Positions 61,463 through 64,000 of a stretch of 64,000 nucleotides of DNA are shown piece after piece. The position numbers and the translations under genes are program-made. The DNA lies in NCBI GenBank assembly GCA_006503535.1, contig QYRS01000003.1:3968001-4032000 (forward strand), in the 5' to 3' direction. The notes under the pieces are model-generated. The model was given only the letters and a program-made list of their open reading frames with translations, did not search any database and was not told the origin of the DNA. How positions within the stretch are numbered: position 1 is the first letter of the stretch; the number at the start of each line of letters is the position of its first letter. The DNA comes from Arthrinium phaeospermum (Eukaryota; Ascomycota; Sordariomycetes; Amphisphaeriales; Apiosporaceae).

Positions 61463-62995
61463 ATGGATGGTCCTCCAGAGACAATAGCTATCAATAATGC
61501 CAAAACCTTCTTCGGCAGCTTTCCAGATCAGGTAAAGTTTGAAGGAGTAGAAGCAACGGGCTGGCGAACCGTCACTTTGCGGCTCAAGGTCTGGCGGACT
61601 CCGAGGATATTCAACAGATACATGTTGAAGATGGCGTTTGAAGACCCACTTCCGTTCGAGTACTCCTTAGCCCATGATATCACAACACTTCAGGTACGAG
61701 ATTCCTTGCCCCCTAGGCTCTTTGCACCATTCCAAGGCGATGATCAGTGTTCTAACATGGTCTTCACGAACCCCAGACCCTACAGAATGCGGTTCACGTG
61801 GTCAATCTCGAGGCCGTGAGCGATGACCCTTCGCCCAACCCAGATCCAACGAGTTTCAAGCCCCTCCTCAACCCGTTTCGGGCTGGGGGTCTTAAATACG
61901 AGCACTATCTCATCGAGCACATGCCGAATGGATCTCTCGCGCGGTTTATCGACAGAATGGCCACCAACAAGACAATCGACAGGTTCTCCAACCGCTTCAT
62001 CATAAGCATCTTCCTCTGCGGTAAATACCACACTCAGAAAACTGCGATGGGCAATACTGACTCACGCGAGTATAGCTGTCAGGGCCTGCGCCGCAATGGC
62101 GTGGACGCCAGAGCGGAAGCTGAACGCCTTCGGATACCAAGTCCCAGAAGAAGCTTACGACCGTGACCCGCTCCCTTTGGTCCATGGAGCCAATCGGGCC
62201 AGCCACTGTAGGTCGCCACTCTAGATCTTGCCCTCGTCTCTACTCCTCCTCGTACACCACTCCTGATACCGTATCACAGGGCTTTTTGGTAGGATTGATG
62301 GCTTTTGGAGAGAGCACGAACGTATCCCGATTATGAAGCTTGTCGGTTTCGAGGAAGCATACCAATACAATGGCATTGAACCCAAGTTTAACGATGCCCC
62401 TAATTGGGACCGGGAGGCGGGGATCGTAAAGGAGTATGTGTTTTTCAATATGCTCTATCAACGAAACCTAGACGACTAACCGTTGCTACAGCCCAACACC
62501 CAACCCAGAAACACCCAATCCAGAGACATCCGATCCGAACAAGCCCAAACCAGGAAGATCCAACCCAGCAACACGGTTAAATGTGCTTAATGTCGGGGTG
62601 GTAAGTGAACACAAGACCTGACAGACCCTCCAATGAAAAAGAAAAAAATCCGAAGCTGACACGGGAACAAGCTGATGGCCAACATCATACTGGAGGACGA
62701 CGGCCTCCTGCCCGCCGACGAGGTCCGAGACAAGATGGGCCCAAGGGATCAATGGGCCAAAAACACGGATCCGGGGTACGACCCGGAGCTGCTCGAGTTG
62801 ATCGCGAAGTGCATAGCCGTGGACCCAGCCAATCGGCCGACCATCTCCGAGCTACTGGAAATCCTGGGGTATTGGACTTGGTTAAAGGATGGAATGTACT
62901 ATAGAGAGATAAAGTTGCCGTGGGCCGAGCTGGAGACGAACGGGTACTTGCAGCGACTCCTCCAGAGATATATGTACGACGCCGACGAGGCTTAG
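61463..62995 (+). CDS. degenerate protein-kinase-like protein (HGA, GFE)
   Basis: Six exons, 61463-61693, 61786-62020, 62076-62207, 62280-62433, 62492-62600 and 62672-62995, give 394 residues with every junction in frame. The kinase fold is read from YMLKMAFEDPL (beta-3 Lys region), HVVNLEAV, YLIEHMPNGSLARFIDRM (hinge/alpha D), LNVLNVGVLMANIIL (helix F) and IAKCIAVDPANRPTISELLE (helices H-I). The catalytic loop reads PLVHGANRASHWLFG where HGD or HRD is expected, and the DFG triplet is replaced in MKLVGFEEAY, so both catalytic aspartates appear lost. A Pro/Asn-rich insertion (PTPNPETPNPETSDPNKP) sits in the activation-segment region. The acceptor of exon 2 could also be 9 bp upstream. It resembles fungal kinase-like proteins of accessory regions; a regulatory or decoy role is inference. 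Confidence 0.7.
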
Positions 62996-63325
62996 TTAAT
63001 TAGGTACGCAGCAGGCTGCGCAGGCTGTAGAGTCAAAGGAATGTACCAAATTGAATATATGTAAAGAAGATAAGGTGTCAGACTAGACGACATTTGCATC
63101 CAATTGAGCACGTCAGGTACACACAATGGGCACGGAGGTAAGGAAACACATGAGCTAGGTTGCTTCCGCTTATGGACCTCCTGCCATTCTCGGCGCCAAG
63201 TAGGCCGATATAAACCACGCGCATGTCGTATAATTGTAGGGGGCATGGAGCTCCCTTGAAAATGCCCCCACACCCTCCCTGAAGCCCCCCCTGTAAATGC
63301 GCCCCCCAAGATTAACCACGGGGCG
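62996..63325. other. intergenic region between convergent genes
   Basis: No gene. An AT-rich stretch around 63040-63080 probably belongs to the 3' ends. Confidence 0.4.
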
Positions 63326-63688
63326 CTACATCATCCCCAATGCGAAGCCCGGCCAGAAAAAGGCGAAGCCGTAGAAGCTGACGACGACGGGGTCCGTCTG
63401 GGCCGGAGGAGGAACGAAGAACATGAGGGCCAGGATGGCCACCTCCAAGCCCAGCAAGCCGACCACAAACCCACGGGTGTAGTTACGTTGGTTCCCGTAT
63501 AAATCGGCGTCCATCAGGACCCCGAGAAGCGCAAGGAGAGTATAAAATACTTCGGCGACGATAATGGACGCCACGACCCCCTCAGACGGACGTGCGCCTA
63601 AGCAAAACGCCAGCCAGGCGTTGATGGTAGCAATGACGAGCCACGCCGCAGCCCAAACGCCGAGGATATAATTCGTATCTCGGCTCAT
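63326..63688 (-). CDS. small integral membrane protein
   Basis: From ATG 63688 the protein has 120 residues; the upstream frame has no ATG. Hydrophobic segments at about 8-30 (ILGVWAAAWLVIATINAWLAFCLG), 38-55, 70-90 (FVVGLLGLEVAILALMFFV) and 100-120 suggest four transmembrane helices connected by short loops, with one acidic loop (DADLYGNQRN). The MSRDTNYILG start and the even spacing resemble small fungal four-helix membrane proteins. I cannot assign a named family. Function unknown. Confidence 0.65.
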   Translation of the reverse strand: MSRDTNYILGVWAAAWLVIATINAWLAFCLGARPSEGVVASIIVAEVFYTLLALLGVLMDADLYGNQRNYTRGFVVGLLGLEVAILALMFFVPPPAQTDPVVVSFYGFAFFWPGFALGMM

Positions 63689-64000
63689 CTTTGGATTGTT
63701 TCGGCTTGGAGCAAATTCGATATTGCGTAAAGGATTTGTGGTCCGGTACGGGATTGGTGCAGAAGAGGAGGCGGATGAGTGTGTACTTGTTAAAGAAGGC
63801 AATTGGCAAAAGGAATCGTTGGCTTCTCTTGATAACTAATCGTACAGGGTATTTCGATGAGGTGTCAAGAGCGAAATTGAGATATATATGGGAATATGTT
63901 CTCTTTCTTTCTCGTAACTGCATGGTGGCTTGGCTTTCTCCGTACCAGGTTGCGCCGCCTCCTTGGTGAAAACATGGGGCTCAGTAACCTAAAGGTCCAC
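63689..64000. other. window end, promoter side of the membrane-protein gene
   Basis: No further gene is supported up to the end of the window. Confidence 0.4.

Overview
The window looks like nuclear DNA of a filamentous ascomycete (Pezizomycotina, probably Sordariomycetes). Genes are sparse and on both strands. Introns are about 50-105 bp with GTAAGT/GTATGT-type donors and CTRAY-like branch points. The families present are typical of that group: HET domain, HET-s-like HeLo protein, NACHT STAND protein, 2EXR, Gfd2-like nuclease, pectinesterase. No autonomous transposon, CRISPR array or ordinary housekeeping block is visible. Spliced models below were read by eye; most close exactly in frame.

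Layout. 0.4-1.5 kb: a poorly resolved minus-strand multi-exon gene. 2.0-12.4 kb: a tandem array of at least six copies of an unrecognised family (short N-terminal H-G-G-[LM]-x2-S-[IV]-H motif, disordered middle, conserved C-terminal domain with an ESWAIPFP-like core), four apparently intact and two broken. 13.0-15.3 kb: a divergent pair, a HET-s-like HeLo gene and a two-exon partner carrying the same two-repeat amyloid-like motif. 16.3-18.9 kb: seven-exon asparagine synthetase-type amidotransferase. 19.7-21.1 kb: secreted RNase T1-like protein that lacks a catalytic histidine. 22.2-26.6 kb: two DEDDh-exonuclease-like paralogues flanking a mitochondrial carrier. 27.6-28.8 kb: pectinesterase. 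32.0-33.2 kb: secreted nucleoside hydrolase. 34.9-36.2 kb: 2EXR protein. 37.2-39.0 kb: kinase-like gene with changed HRD and DFG motifs. 40.7-43.0 kb: HET-domain membrane protein. 43.4-45.1 kb: SDR next to a P450 relic. 45.8-46.6 kb: GNAT-like protein. 46.9-50.2 kb: NACHT STAND protein. 51.0-51.7 kb: secreted, possibly GPI-anchored protein. 53.7-60.4 kb: three tandem modular genes, two with an astacin-like domain whose zinc site is destroyed and one a mosaic without that domain. 61.5-63.0 kb: second kinase-like gene with degenerate catalytic motifs. 63.3-63.7 kb: small membrane protein.

How it fits together. Three classes of fungal nonself-recognition/cell-death gene (HeLo, HET, NACHT) are interspersed with expanding tandem families and with at least five genes that keep an enzyme fold but have lost catalytic residues (two astacin-like, two kinase-like, one RNase T1-like). 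This is the signature of a fast-evolving accessory region rather than one biosynthetic pathway. Best candidates for undescribed biology are the HGGL-motif array, the HeLo gene with its non-NLR partner sharing the amyloid motif, and the modular astacin-pseudoprotease cluster.
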